Origin: an uncultured bacterium
GTDB taxonomy: Bacteria > Acidobacteriota > UBA890
Length of the DNA: 17,059 nt
Assembly: GCA_937922775.1 (NCBI GenBank)
Contig: CALAKE010000189.1
Location: forward strand, 1-17,059
Direction of reading: 5' to 3'
Every line of letters begins with the position of its first letter. The first letter of the stretch is position 1. Position numbers and translations under genes: made by a program. Under the pieces are notes generated by a model. It was not told the origin of the DNA. It was given only the letters and a program-made list of their open reading frames with translations, and searched no databases. Positions 1-7,215 of the stretch are shown piece after piece.

Positions 1-431
1 TCGACGAGCTGGGTGATCTTGTCGATGCGCCCGTAGTTTTCCATCAGGTACCAGATGGTGTAGAGCGAGGTCTCACCACCCTGGATCTCATTGCCGTGAA
101 TGTTGGCCTCGATGTACATCGCGGCTTTGCTCATCTCCGGCCCGGTGGCCGGATTGTTGATCCGCATGAGCATGATCGGCCGGCCACCGTAGCTGTCGCC
201 GATCGATTCGAGAGTGAGGAGTTCTGGCCATGCCGCGGCGAAGCGTTCCATGGTGGAAATCACTTCGTCGTAGTCCATCCAGCGGTTCCAGGAAACCTCC
301 ACCGTGTGCTGCGGGTCGGATGCTTCCTGGGACCAGGCGAGGCTCAGGGGAGCCGCGCCAGCAAAGATCAACAAAGCCAGGGCAACCGCCCCAACGACTG
401 TTTTTGGAATCGTTCTCGTGTTTGCTTTCAC
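1..431 (-). CDS. Secreted M14-family zinc carboxypeptidase, N-terminal part (3' end outside window)
   Basis: Read from a GTG at 431 with AGGAG about 8 nt upstream; 143 residues are visible before the window edge. Residues 1-33 form a signal peptide (KANTRTIPK n-region, hydrophobic core VVGAVALALLIFAGAA, probable cleavage near LAWSQ). From about residue 50 it matches the start of an M14 (carboxypeptidase A/T-like) domain: the substrate-proximal 'YGGRPI' strand, then EANIHGNE, in which H112 and E115 are the first two zinc ligands of the family HxxE motif. The third ligand, the catalytic Glu and any C-terminal domains lie beyond the edge. It begins 18 bp after the stop of the upstream M14-like gene on the same strand, so the two are almost certainly co-transcribed. 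Inferred role: an exported metallopeptidase cleaving C-terminal residues of peptides. The exact specificity cannot be told. Confidence 0.85.
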   Translation of the reverse strand, partial: MKANTRTIPKTVVGAVALALLIFAGAAPLSLAWSQEASDPQHTVEVSWNRWMDYDEVISTMERFAAAWPELLTLESIGDSYGGRPIMLMRINNPATGPEMSKAAMYIEANIHGNEIQGGETSLYTIWYLMENYGRIDKITQLV

Positions 432-449
432 GGTCGCTTCTCCTCGCCC

Positions 450-2342
450 TTAGCGGAGCGTCAAGGTAGCGGTCTGCGTGCCGGATTTCTGTGATCGCAA
501 CAGCAATTCGATCTGCGCACCCTCTTCACCCTGGATGACCCAGGTGAAGCTCTCACGCGATCCGGAACCGTCCAGACTCGGGAAGAAGCTCGTCTTGGGA
601 TCGCCGCTGATCAAATCCTCAGGCGGAATCCTGAGCTGCACCATAACGGGATTCACGGCCCGTGCACGCACGCCATGGGCCAATGATGTCGGCAGAAAAC
701 CAACGTTCTCCACCTCTGCGGTAATTGTGAAAATCCCGCCACCCTCGGCGACAACCTCGGTCGAAGCGATGCGCATCTCCGAGAACAATGACGCCAGGTA
801 GATGGCAAACTCGGCATGCTTGGCGCCGAGCTCTTCCACCTCCGCCGGGTCGGGGTTGCTGAGAACGTAGGGGCGGAAGCCACCAACCTCGACGGAGCCG
901 AGTGTCGGGTGCTGCACAGGAGCCCAGTCGACGAAAACATCTACCCCCCGGGCTTCGAGACCACGCAGGGCGCGTAGGTCAGCGCTATCGCCTGCTGCCG
1001 CTCCATCCGGTCCATTGCCTGCCGTCTCTGCTTCCGGCAGGCCCCATCCCGGGGTCGAGAAAGCGGGCACTCCATACTGGAAGTAGGCGTATTCGAAGAA
1101 AGCTCCCTTCGGCGAGCGCGTCGCAGCGAGCTGCTCGATGCCGGTGATCTCCTTGTATTTCTCGCTGATGGTCTCGAGGTACGGAAGGTCGCTGCTATTT
1201 ACGGTCGTAGCCGGCTGCGGCGCCGGTGGTCGTCTTCTTTCCGGCCCTGCCGGCTGCTGGCCAAACATGCCGAAGCCACCGAATCCGCCAAACCCGCGGC
1301 GCCGACGGCCGACGCTGTACATCCCGACCTCTGTCGCCTCGGCGTTGCTTTCATCCGCGAAAGCGAGCAAATCAATGGCCGAGGGCGCGCCAAGCTCGCC
1401 TCGCGAGTTGGGTGCGCTAACGAGGTTATCGCTCTCGCCGTAGGTCAGAACTATGGCGATGTTGCGGTTCGCGATGACAAAATCGAGTAATGCGAGCGAT
1501 TCTTGCTCGCTGATCATGTGCGGGCCCGCGTCGGCCTCGTAGTAGGGGTAGGCGTGCTGGAAATTGCGATTAAGATCGACGCCGCCGGGGCCGTCCTCGT
1601 TGTAGAAACCGTCGTTGTCGTCGTCGATTCCTTCCCAATAGATGCTGTGAGTACCCTCTTCCCCTTCGGCGGGGTCCGCCAGCTTCATGAGCCGCGCGTC
1701 ATCGGGATGCACCATATAGGCGCCGCCCGGATCTTCGACCCGCATGACGGTGAGGAGGCCATCACCATTGAGGTCGTCCAGACCGTCCTCGTCGACGCGG
1801 GCGTCGTTGTCATCGTCGTAGGGGCGGGTGTTCTTCTTGCCGCCACCCTTCACCGCCGCGAAGTAGCCCTCAGCCCCGTCGGGATTGACGCGCGGGATGA
1901 TGTAGAAGACGTGCTCGTCGACGAGCGCCTGGATGGCTTCGTCCGAACCGTACTCGTGCAGCAAGTGATGCGCCGTGGCGAGGGCGAGCTCGCTGCCGAT
2001 GAGCTGGTCACCTTCGAAATTGGCTGCGATCAGAAGGGCTGGCCGCTGCTCGAGCGGCATTCCAGCGGGGTTGCCGATTTGCAGCATCCAGACGTCACGC
2101 CCTCCCAGCGTCTGTCCGAGTGACTCCAACGAGGCAATGTCGGGATGGTGATCCGCCATCGTTTGCATCATCGAGGTCACTTGTTCATATGTTCGGTAGC
2201 CGGTGAACTCCTCGTGCTCTTCCTCTTGGAGCGCCAGCGTCCCGCTAGGGAGGCCGGCGACGACCAGGAATCCTGCCAGCAGAAAAACGAGCCGCGGTGC
2301 CTGGTGGCGCCCGCGACTCCGTGGGATCGAGATCTTCTTCAC
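450..2342 (-). CDS. Secreted M14-like protein lacking the zinc-site residues (probable pseudo-carboxypeptidase)
   Basis: 630 aa. The GTG at 2342 is chosen because AGGAGG sits 8 nt upstream and a clear signal peptide follows (hydrophobic residues about 17-37); the upstream ATG at 2441 would add 33 residues without signal-peptide character. The fold markers of M14 are present: RVNPDG at 151-156 and DLNRNF at 256-261, which bind the substrate carboxylate in active relatives. The catalytic set is altered: the HxxE position reads FEGDQ (E110, Q113), the 'DxHS' position reads LTYGE (T300-Y301), and the C-terminal catalytic-Glu position reads AFSTPGW. Asp-rich, EF-hand-like stretches occur at 176-195 and 240-251, and an Arg/Phe-Gly-rich low-complexity insert at 346-376. 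Residues about 525-630 look like an extra beta-rich C-terminal domain. It lies between the Asp-box protein gene and an apparently active M14 gene. A binding, chaperone or regulatory role is inference. Confidence 0.85.
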   Translation of the reverse strand: MKKISIPRSRGRHQAPRLVFLLAGFLVVAGLPSGTLALQEEEHEEFTGYRTYEQVTSMMQTMADHHPDIASLESLGQTLGGRDVWMLQIGNPAGMPLEQRPALLIAANFEGDQLIGSELALATAHHLLHEYGSDEAIQALVDEHVFYIIPRVNPDGAEGYFAAVKGGGKKNTRPYDDDNDARVDEDGLDDLNGDGLLTVMRVEDPGGAYMVHPDDARLMKLADPAEGEEGTHSIYWEGIDDDNDGFYNEDGPGGVDLNRNFQHAYPYYEADAGPHMISEQESLALLDFVIANRNIAIVLTYGESDNLVSAPNSRGELGAPSAIDLLAFADESNAEATEVGMYSVGRRRRGFGGFGGFGMFGQQPAGPERRRPPAPQPATTVNSSDLPYLETISEKYKEITGIEQLAATRSPKGAFFEYAYFQYGVPAFSTPGWGLPEAETAGNGPDGAAAGDSADLRALRGLEARGVDVFVDWAPVQHPTLGSVEVGGFRPYVLSNPDPAEVEELGAKHAEFAIYLASLFSEMRIASTEVVAEGGGIFTITAEVENVGFLPTSLAHGVRARAVNPVMVQLRIPPEDLISGDPKTSFFPSLDGSGSRESFTWVIQGEEGAQIELLLRSQKSGTQTATLTLR

Positions 2343-2408
2343 TTCCCTGCCTCCTTCTGGGCACGTCCTGACGTGCCCTCGGCTGTTTCCGATCGGAGAT
2401 GAGCATCG

Positions 2409-2437
2409 GGGGGCCGGCCCCAGTCGAGCCGGCCCCC
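2409..2437 (-). terminator. Perfect GC-rich intercistronic hairpin (no U-tract)
   Basis: GGGGGCCGGC (2409-2418) is perfectly complementary to GCCGGCCCCC (2428-2437), giving a 10-bp all-GC stem with a 9-nt loop. It lies in the 123-bp gap between the stop of the Asp-box gene and the GTG of the M14-like gene. On the transcribed (minus) strand no T-run follows, so it is not a classical intrinsic terminator. A partial terminator, or an mRNA-processing or stability element that tunes expression of the downstream M14 genes, is more likely. Confidence 0.45.
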
Positions 2438-2465
2438 GCAAAAGCGTGTTGCTGCCGCGCCCGGC

Positions 2466-5276
2466 TCAGTCTTGCTCGACGACCTTCACCCAGTGGTCCT
2501 TCTCAATCGATGTCTGGCGCTCGAACCTCAGATCACCGACAGTCATGACGACGGTGTAGTCACCAACCGGCGCGGGCGAGAATACGTAGTCGGGATCCAT
2601 TGGCCGGCCGAAACGCCCGAAGCCACCGCCGAACTGGCGTCGTCGTTCCATCATTTCCTCGTACTGCTGGCGCTCTTCCTCCGTGCGCTCGCGGCGGACG
2701 GTGCCGTCCCACTCGATCTTGTTGAGACCGGCATCGTTGGAGCCTTCGAGCTCGTTGATCAGTCGTGTGCCCGAGTAGATCGAGATCTTCGGCGCTTCGG
2801 CGGCCTCGCTCTGCAGGTAGTAGTAGATGAACGCCGCAATGGGTTCGCTCTCACCGGTGAAGAAGTTGTGTGAGCTCACCGCCCGGCGATCGTTGTCCAC
2901 CCAACGCACCATCGGCGCCACGTCAAACAGGTAGGCGCCGTGCGAAAGCACCTCAGGGGAGATCCCCTGTAGGGGAGAAACATCAGCGACGAAGATGCCC
3001 TGCCCATGGGTGGCCACGACGATGTCGCCCTCGCGCGGATGGACCAACAGATCGTGGACCGGCTGTATCGGCATGTTCTGCTGCATCGAGGCCCAACTCT
3101 CGCCCGCGTCGAGCGACACGAAAACCCTCATCTCCGTGCCGAGAAACAGCAGGTTCGGGTTCTTGAAGTCTTCACGAATGACGTTGACCGGCTCGTTCGG
3201 AAGGCCGTTGGCGATCGGTGTCCATGTCTCGCCAAAGTCCTTGGTCATATAGACGAATGGCCGGAAGTCGTCGCGCCGGTAGCCTGTGTAGCTGACGTAG
3301 GCCGTTCCCGGATCATGGTTCGACGCCTCCACGCGGCTCACCCAGTACTCCGGGTTGCCGGGAATGTTGTCGTTGAGCTGCGTCCAGTCTCCGCCGCCGT
3401 TTTGCGTCACCCAGACGTTGCCGTCGTCGGTGCCGACCCACAGCAGACCGGGAACAATTGGCGATTCGTCGATCGTGGTGATCGTGCTGTACTGGATATT
3501 CCCCGTACCGCGGATCTTCTCCGGATCGTTGGTCGTCAGATCGGGGCTGATCTCCTCCCAGGTCTCGCCTCTGAAGGAGGATCTCAGTAGCACGTTCGCT
3601 GCGTGATAGATGACATCAGAGTCGTGCTGCGACACCAGAATGGGAGCATTCCAGTTCCACCGAAGCTGCTCTTCACCCTCCGCGCGCGAGTAGCGGATCG
3701 ACTTGCGTTCGCCGGTCAGCAGGTCCAGGCGGGATAGGGGACCGAACTGTGACTCGTTGTACAGGTAGCGGTTGTTCGACCAGTCAACGACGTTGTACAT
3801 ACCGTCGCCACCACCGACACTCTCCCAATCCTCAAAGTAGATCGGGCCGCCATCACGCTTGGTGCTGGGGCCGCGCCACGAGCCGTTGTCTTGCAGGCCG
3901 CCATAGATGTTGTAGGGATACTCCATGTCGACGCCAACGGCGTAGTACTGCGCCAGAGGCATGTCGTCGGGGTGGTACCAGTTCAGCCCCCCGTCGAAGG
4001 AAACGCCCATGCCATGGTCGTAGCCCATGACCATGTGCTTGGAGTTCGCGGGGTTGATCCACAGCGCATGGTCATCGCCGCCGAACCTCCAGGCTCGCTC
4101 CCATGTGGCTCCACCATCTTTCGATTTCTGTGAGCCGGCACTGAGGACGAAAATGTGGTCGGGGTCGTTCGGATCGACGATGATGCGTCCGTAGTAGTAG
4201 GGCGGCGTACCGCCGACGCTGCGGTCCTCGGGGCTGACAGCGCGCCATGTGGCGCCAGCGTCATCGGAACGCCAGATGCGGTCGTTGACCGGGCGCACCT
4301 CAGGGGGCCGACCGTCGAGCAGCTCCTGGTAGCGGACGTCGTCGGAAACGCCCTCCGAGTTGGTATCTTCGATCACCGCATAGACGATGTCGGGATTCGA
4401 CAGTGCGACGTCCAGGCCGATACGACCGAGCATGCCGCTCGGCAGGCCGTTGGTCAGCATGTCCCAGTTGTCGCCGCCGTCGGTGGTCTTGTAGATGCGG
4501 CTCCCGGGGCCACCTTCATTGAAGGTCCACGGCTTGCGCACCTTGTCATACGTGGCCGCGTAGAGCACATCCGGGTCGCGCGGATCCAAGACAACGTCGA
4601 CTACGCCGATGTGGCGCGTCGTCTCGCCCTCGAAGTTGCCGCTCGGCTCGATGACATCGGTGAGCACGAGATCCCAGGTGCCGCCGCCATCGGTGGTCTT
4701 GTAGAGGCCTCGCTCCGGGTTGTCCGAATAGAGGTGGCCAAGAGCGGCGACGTAGACGACGTCGGGGTTGGTCGGATGAACGCGAATGCGACCGATGTGC
4801 TGCGACTCCGGCAGGCCCACATTTGTCCAGGTCACTCCGGCATCGGTGGTCTTGTAGATGCCGTTGCCCCAGTAGGCGCTGCGCGAGTTGTTGCCTTCAC
4901 CGGTACCGAGATAGAGGATGTCGGGATCAGAGGGCGCGACCGCCACGGCACCGACCGAGAAAATATCGTCGATGTCGAAAATCGACTCCCAGGTGAGGCC
5001 GTTGTTGACGCTCTTCCACAGACCACCCGAGGCCGTCGCTGCGTAGATCGTCGTCGTGTCCTGGAGCGGAATGGCGTAGTCGACAAAACGGCCACCCTGG
5101 CGCATCGGCCCGATCTGCCGGTATTGAACGGCGCGCAGCAGATCCTCAGTAGCCTTCACCTGCTGGGGAGCCTCGGCACTCGGGGAGGGCGACGCGTTGG
5201 TGCTGGCGAGGGGCAGTAGTGCAAAAAGCAGCACCGCGATGCCGCAGGAACGGAACATCCTACTGGCTGAGTTCAT
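2466..5276 (-). CDS. Secreted Asp-box (BNR/sortilin VPS10-type) beta-propeller protein
   Basis: 936 aa. The ATG at 5276 has GGGAGGAG 8 nt upstream and opens a signal peptide (hydrophobic 11-25, cleavage near STNAS); longer in-frame extensions read into non-coding-looking sequence. About eleven Asp-box turns (S/T-x-D/N-x-G-x-T-W type) are spread along the chain, for example SVNNGLTW (89-96), TTDAGVTW (143-150), TTDGGGTW (194-201), SDDAGATW (337-344), SKDGGATW (385-392), TQNGGGDW (624-631) and SLDAGESW (721-728). This fits one or two many-bladed propellers related to the sortilin VPS10 domain. Residues about 835-920 resemble a FlgD-like Ig module (NKIEWDG ... PAPVGDYTV), interrupted by an Arg/Phe-Gly-rich insert at 878-892. 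Such proteins are often auto-named 'exo-alpha-sialidase' or 'glycosyl hydrolase', but I see no sialidase catalytic set. It heads a three-gene run with two M14-type proteins, so a protein-binding extracytoplasmic role is plausible. Confidence 0.9.
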   Translation of the reverse strand: MNSASRMFRSCGIAVLLFALLPLASTNASPSPSAEAPQQVKATEDLLRAVQYRQIGPMRQGGRFVDYAIPLQDTTTIYAATASGGLWKSVNNGLTWESIFDIDDIFSVGAVAVAPSDPDILYLGTGEGNNSRSAYWGNGIYKTTDAGVTWTNVGLPESQHIGRIRVHPTNPDVVYVAALGHLYSDNPERGLYKTTDGGGTWDLVLTDVIEPSGNFEGETTRHIGVVDVVLDPRDPDVLYAATYDKVRKPWTFNEGGPGSRIYKTTDGGDNWDMLTNGLPSGMLGRIGLDVALSNPDIVYAVIEDTNSEGVSDDVRYQELLDGRPPEVRPVNDRIWRSDDAGATWRAVSPEDRSVGGTPPYYYGRIIVDPNDPDHIFVLSAGSQKSKDGGATWERAWRFGGDDHALWINPANSKHMVMGYDHGMGVSFDGGLNWYHPDDMPLAQYYAVGVDMEYPYNIYGGLQDNGSWRGPSTKRDGGPIYFEDWESVGGGDGMYNVVDWSNNRYLYNESQFGPLSRLDLLTGERKSIRYSRAEGEEQLRWNWNAPILVSQHDSDVIYHAANVLLRSSFRGETWEEISPDLTTNDPEKIRGTGNIQYSTITTIDESPIVPGLLWVGTDDGNVWVTQNGGGDWTQLNDNIPGNPEYWVSRVEASNHDPGTAYVSYTGYRRDDFRPFVYMTKDFGETWTPIANGLPNEPVNVIREDFKNPNLLFLGTEMRVFVSLDAGESWASMQQNMPIQPVHDLLVHPREGDIVVATHGQGIFVADVSPLQGISPEVLSHGAYLFDVAPMVRWVDNDRRAVSSHNFFTGESEPIAAFIYYYLQSEAAEAPKISIYSGTRLINELEGSNDAGLNKIEWDGTVRRERTEEERQQYEEMMERRRQFGGGFGRFGRPMDPDYVFSPAPVGDYTVVMTVGDLRFERQTSIEKDHWVKVVEQD

Positions 5277-5654
5277 GGAACACACTCCTCCCGGGGACGC
5301 ACCTACACCCTCTGTCGCCGTTCGGGAGCCATGACCGAGGGTCCGGCAACCGTGCAGGCGGAGGAACGCAGGTCGAGCGCGGGGACTTGAAGAGTGAGAG
5401 AGGGACAGAGACAGGGGTGGAGCGAGCGCAAGTTGGGGAGAGCGCCAATGAGTGCCTCCGTGAATGCCGCAGAAACTGGGGCAGCCTTGATTCCTTCGCA
5501 GCGATCGTAACAACCATGTGCCCGACACGCTACGCAGGAGAAACGGCCTCAGGCGCGTTTTTACATCCTTTACATCCCTCCCGAATGAGGTTCCCGGGCC
5601 TTTTCGGCACGGGCATATCCGTGACCGCAGCAGGAAAGCGCTGAGAAATGCGGG
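5277..5654. other. 378-bp intergenic region with promoter of the Asp-box/M14 run
   Basis: No convincing gene is seen; the open frames here lack family features or good starts. The right-hand part follows the GST stop and the left-hand part must hold the promoter of the minus-strand Asp-box/M14 run. Contents that can be named: the ribosome-binding site GGGAGGAG just upstream of 5276, the tandem 9-mer at 5560-5577, and a short inverted repeat CACGG/CCGTG (5608-5612 and 5619-5623) about 30 nt past the GST stop without a T-run. The stretch at about 5380-5440 is purine-rich on the plus strand. Confidence 0.5.
5560..5577 (-). repeat. Perfect tandem 9-mer GGATGTAAA x2, possible operator or sigma-factor site
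   Basis: On the minus strand the sequence reads GGATGTAAAGGATGTAAA: two exact head-to-tail copies of a 9-mer in a GC-rich background, about 285-300 nt upstream of the Asp-box gene start. Direct repeats with helical-turn-like spacing are typical binding sites for response regulators, but the 9-bp period does not match a box I can name. It may equally concern a long leader or an unrecognised function. Confidence 0.35.
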
Positions 5655-6239
5655 CTAGACGTCGAAGGCCATCACCCGATCTATCCAAGCTCGGGTCCGG
5701 TCGCGACCTTCGGGAAGGGTGGCGAATCCCGCCTTCTCGGTGCGGAAGACCACGGGAGCAGCGGTGATGTCGGCCGCGGTGATCTCGTCGCCCATCAGCC
5801 ACTCTCGGCCCGAGAGGCGATCCTCGAGCCTGGCCGTGGCGTCAGAAAAGAGCTCCTGAGCGTGAGCGGCCACTTCCGCATCTTCCTCCCCCGCGAGGCG
5901 CAATGGCAGCATCATCTTCATCGCCGCCGCGAGCTCGGCCCGGGCGAATCCCTCCCACTCCTCGATCTCCCATATCCGCTCGCGCGAACCAGCGAAGAGC
6001 CTGGGCGTGTCGGGGAAGTTGGCATCGAGGTAGCGCAAGATCGCGGCCGAGTCGAAAAGCACACTACCGCCATGAACCATGACCGGCGTCAGGGGCTGAC
6101 CCGATAGTCGTTCAATCTCACTGCGATCTGAGGGATCGATGGTCTCGAAGGTGAAGGGGATGCCCTTGTGCTTCAGAGCAATGCGGACCTTCATGTTGTT
6201 GGAGGTCTCGAAACCGTAAACTGTGATGTGTTCGGCCAT
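5655..6239 (-). CDS. Glutathione S-transferase family protein
   Basis: 194 aa, a typical bacterial GST length, with an ATG preceded by GAGG at 7-nt spacing. The N-terminal thioredoxin-like domain (about 4-77) opens with ITVYGFETSNNMKVR, where the active-site position carries S13/N14 rather than Cys. It contains the cis-Pro in LTPV (P53) and the glutathione gamma-glutamyl-binding D63-S64 in LFDSAAILRYL. The helical C-terminal domain (about 85-194) contains GDEITAADIT, the conserved N-capping box of GST helix 6. Cytosolic, with no signal peptide. Likely conjugation or peroxidase activity on small electrophiles, or a stress role; the substrate is unknown. It is divergent from the gene at 6448 with a 208-bp gap, and tail-to-head with the Asp-box gene on the same strand, probably a separate transcript. 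Confidence 0.9.
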   Translation of the reverse strand: MAEHITVYGFETSNNMKVRIALKHKGIPFTFETIDPSDRSEIERLSGQPLTPVMVHGGSVLFDSAAILRYLDANFPDTPRLFAGSRERIWEIEEWEGFARAELAAAMKMMLPLRLAGEEDAEVAAHAQELFSDATARLEDRLSGREWLMGDEITAADITAAPVVFRTEKAGFATLPEGRDRTRAWIDRVMAFDV

Positions 6240-6447
6240 GTGTGCACCTCGTCGGGACTCGGTAACTCGGGCGACCGTGCTAGCGACGGCCTGGGCGGCA
6301 GAATGGGCAACGGAGAACCGTCCGTCGGTTATTATGCGTGTAGCATCTCCCGTTGCTCGCCGCCACTACCCTCTGCATTGTCGTGTGGTGCAGAATGGGG
6401 CGCGCGCTGGGAGATTGGTGGCAATTTCAAGGGGGCAAGGCTTTCCT

Positions 6448-7149
6448 GTGAACCTTCGGGGGATCTTTTCTGACATCCGTGGCTTCCTGCTGCACCGGCC
6501 GAAGATCCCGACGCTCATCGAGTTCGAGACCGAGGCCGCGCGGGAGGACTACAGCGGGCGAATCCTGCAGCGAATCGGCATGGATGTCAGCGAGTATGCC
6601 GTGCTGAACATTCACCGGATCGGGATCGAGGCGCCCGTCCGCCTTGTCTTTGAAGAGCTGATGAGTTGGGACAGCGATTCCACGACCTGGCCCAATCATC
6701 TCGCCCTCGTGGAGCGCATCGACGGGAACATCGAGCACGTCGATGTGTTTCTGCTCGGAAGGAAGAGGACCCTGTTTGGAATCTGGAATGGCTTTCTGGG
6801 GCTTCGCTTCATCCCGCTGTTCCGCATGGATGCTCTGGAGATCCGTGACACTCCCGTGTCAGCCGATTTCGACAATGCCCGCTACCTGCTCTACGGATGC
6901 AGCGGCGGCTACCCGATTGGCATCTTCGTTCTCTATGCGCGATCACCGATCGTCGATCGCGGCGAGGTCGAGCAGACGCAGCTCTTCTCGGGTGTAGGGT
7001 TCAACTTCTACGGCGACATGAACTGGGGAGGGCCGAGGATTGTTAACCTGGCCTGGGAGAAGGTTCACAACCGCGTCACCGGTCACGTTCTCAACAGGAT
7101 CAAGGAACGGTGCGAGAGCGACTTTCGGGAGGTACGCGGTGAATCCTGA
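6448..7149 (+). CDS. Unrecognised 233-aa protein, possibly SRPBCC-like
   Basis: The GTG at 6448 is preferred: a purine-rich GGGGGCAAGG stretch ends 7 nt upstream, whereas the open frame back to 6223 overlaps the divergent GST start. I do not recognise a named family. The chain has no signal peptide or membrane helix. The alternation of strands (VLNIHRIGIEAPVRLVFEEL at about 47-66, then HVDVFLLGRKRTLFG, then FVLYARSPIVDRGEVEQTQL) and a long amphipathic C-terminal helix (IVNLAWEKVHNRVTGHVLNR) resemble the helix-grip SRPBCC/START fold that holds hydrophobic ligands, but this is fold-level inference. It is followed 66 bp later on the same strand by a GAP/Sap-type membrane protein, so the two may be co-transcribed. 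A TATTAT hexamer at 6330-6335 is a possible -10 box with no good -35. Confidence 0.75.
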   Translation: MNLRGIFSDIRGFLLHRPKIPTLIEFETEAAREDYSGRILQRIGMDVSEYAVLNIHRIGIEAPVRLVFEELMSWDSDSTTWPNHLALVERIDGNIEHVDVFLLGRKRTLFGIWNGFLGLRFIPLFRMDALEIRDTPVSADFDNARYLLYGCSGGYPIGIFVLYARSPIVDRGEVEQTQLFSGVGFNFYGDMNWGGPRIVNLAWEKVHNRVTGHVLNRIKERCESDFREVRGES

Positions 7150-7215
7150 CGGCGTGGTGCGGTGAGGCCGTGCTGCGCTCGGGAATAGAACCCATGTGCG
7201 AGTGACCGTGGAGCC

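Noticed and set aside
1503..2123. 206-codon plus-strand frame antisense to the M14-like gene
   Set aside because: Low-complexity (VVVVD-type) translation created by the complement of the Asp-rich stretches; no start signal or family motif.
4155..5219. 354-codon open frame on the plus strand, antisense to the Asp-box gene
   Set aside because: It lies wholly inside a gene with a signal peptide and repeated Asp-box motifs; the translation is a Val/Asp/Gly-rich mirror without domain features, as expected from high third-position GC.
2466..5276. Naming the Asp-box protein a sialidase
   Set aside because: Asp-boxes alone do not define sialidases; the Arg triad context and FRIP-type motif were not seen, and the sequence fits sortilin-type propellers better.
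5277..5528. 84-codon upstream extension of the Asp-box gene
   Set aside because: The extension has no signal peptide or ribosome-binding site, while ATG 5276 has both.
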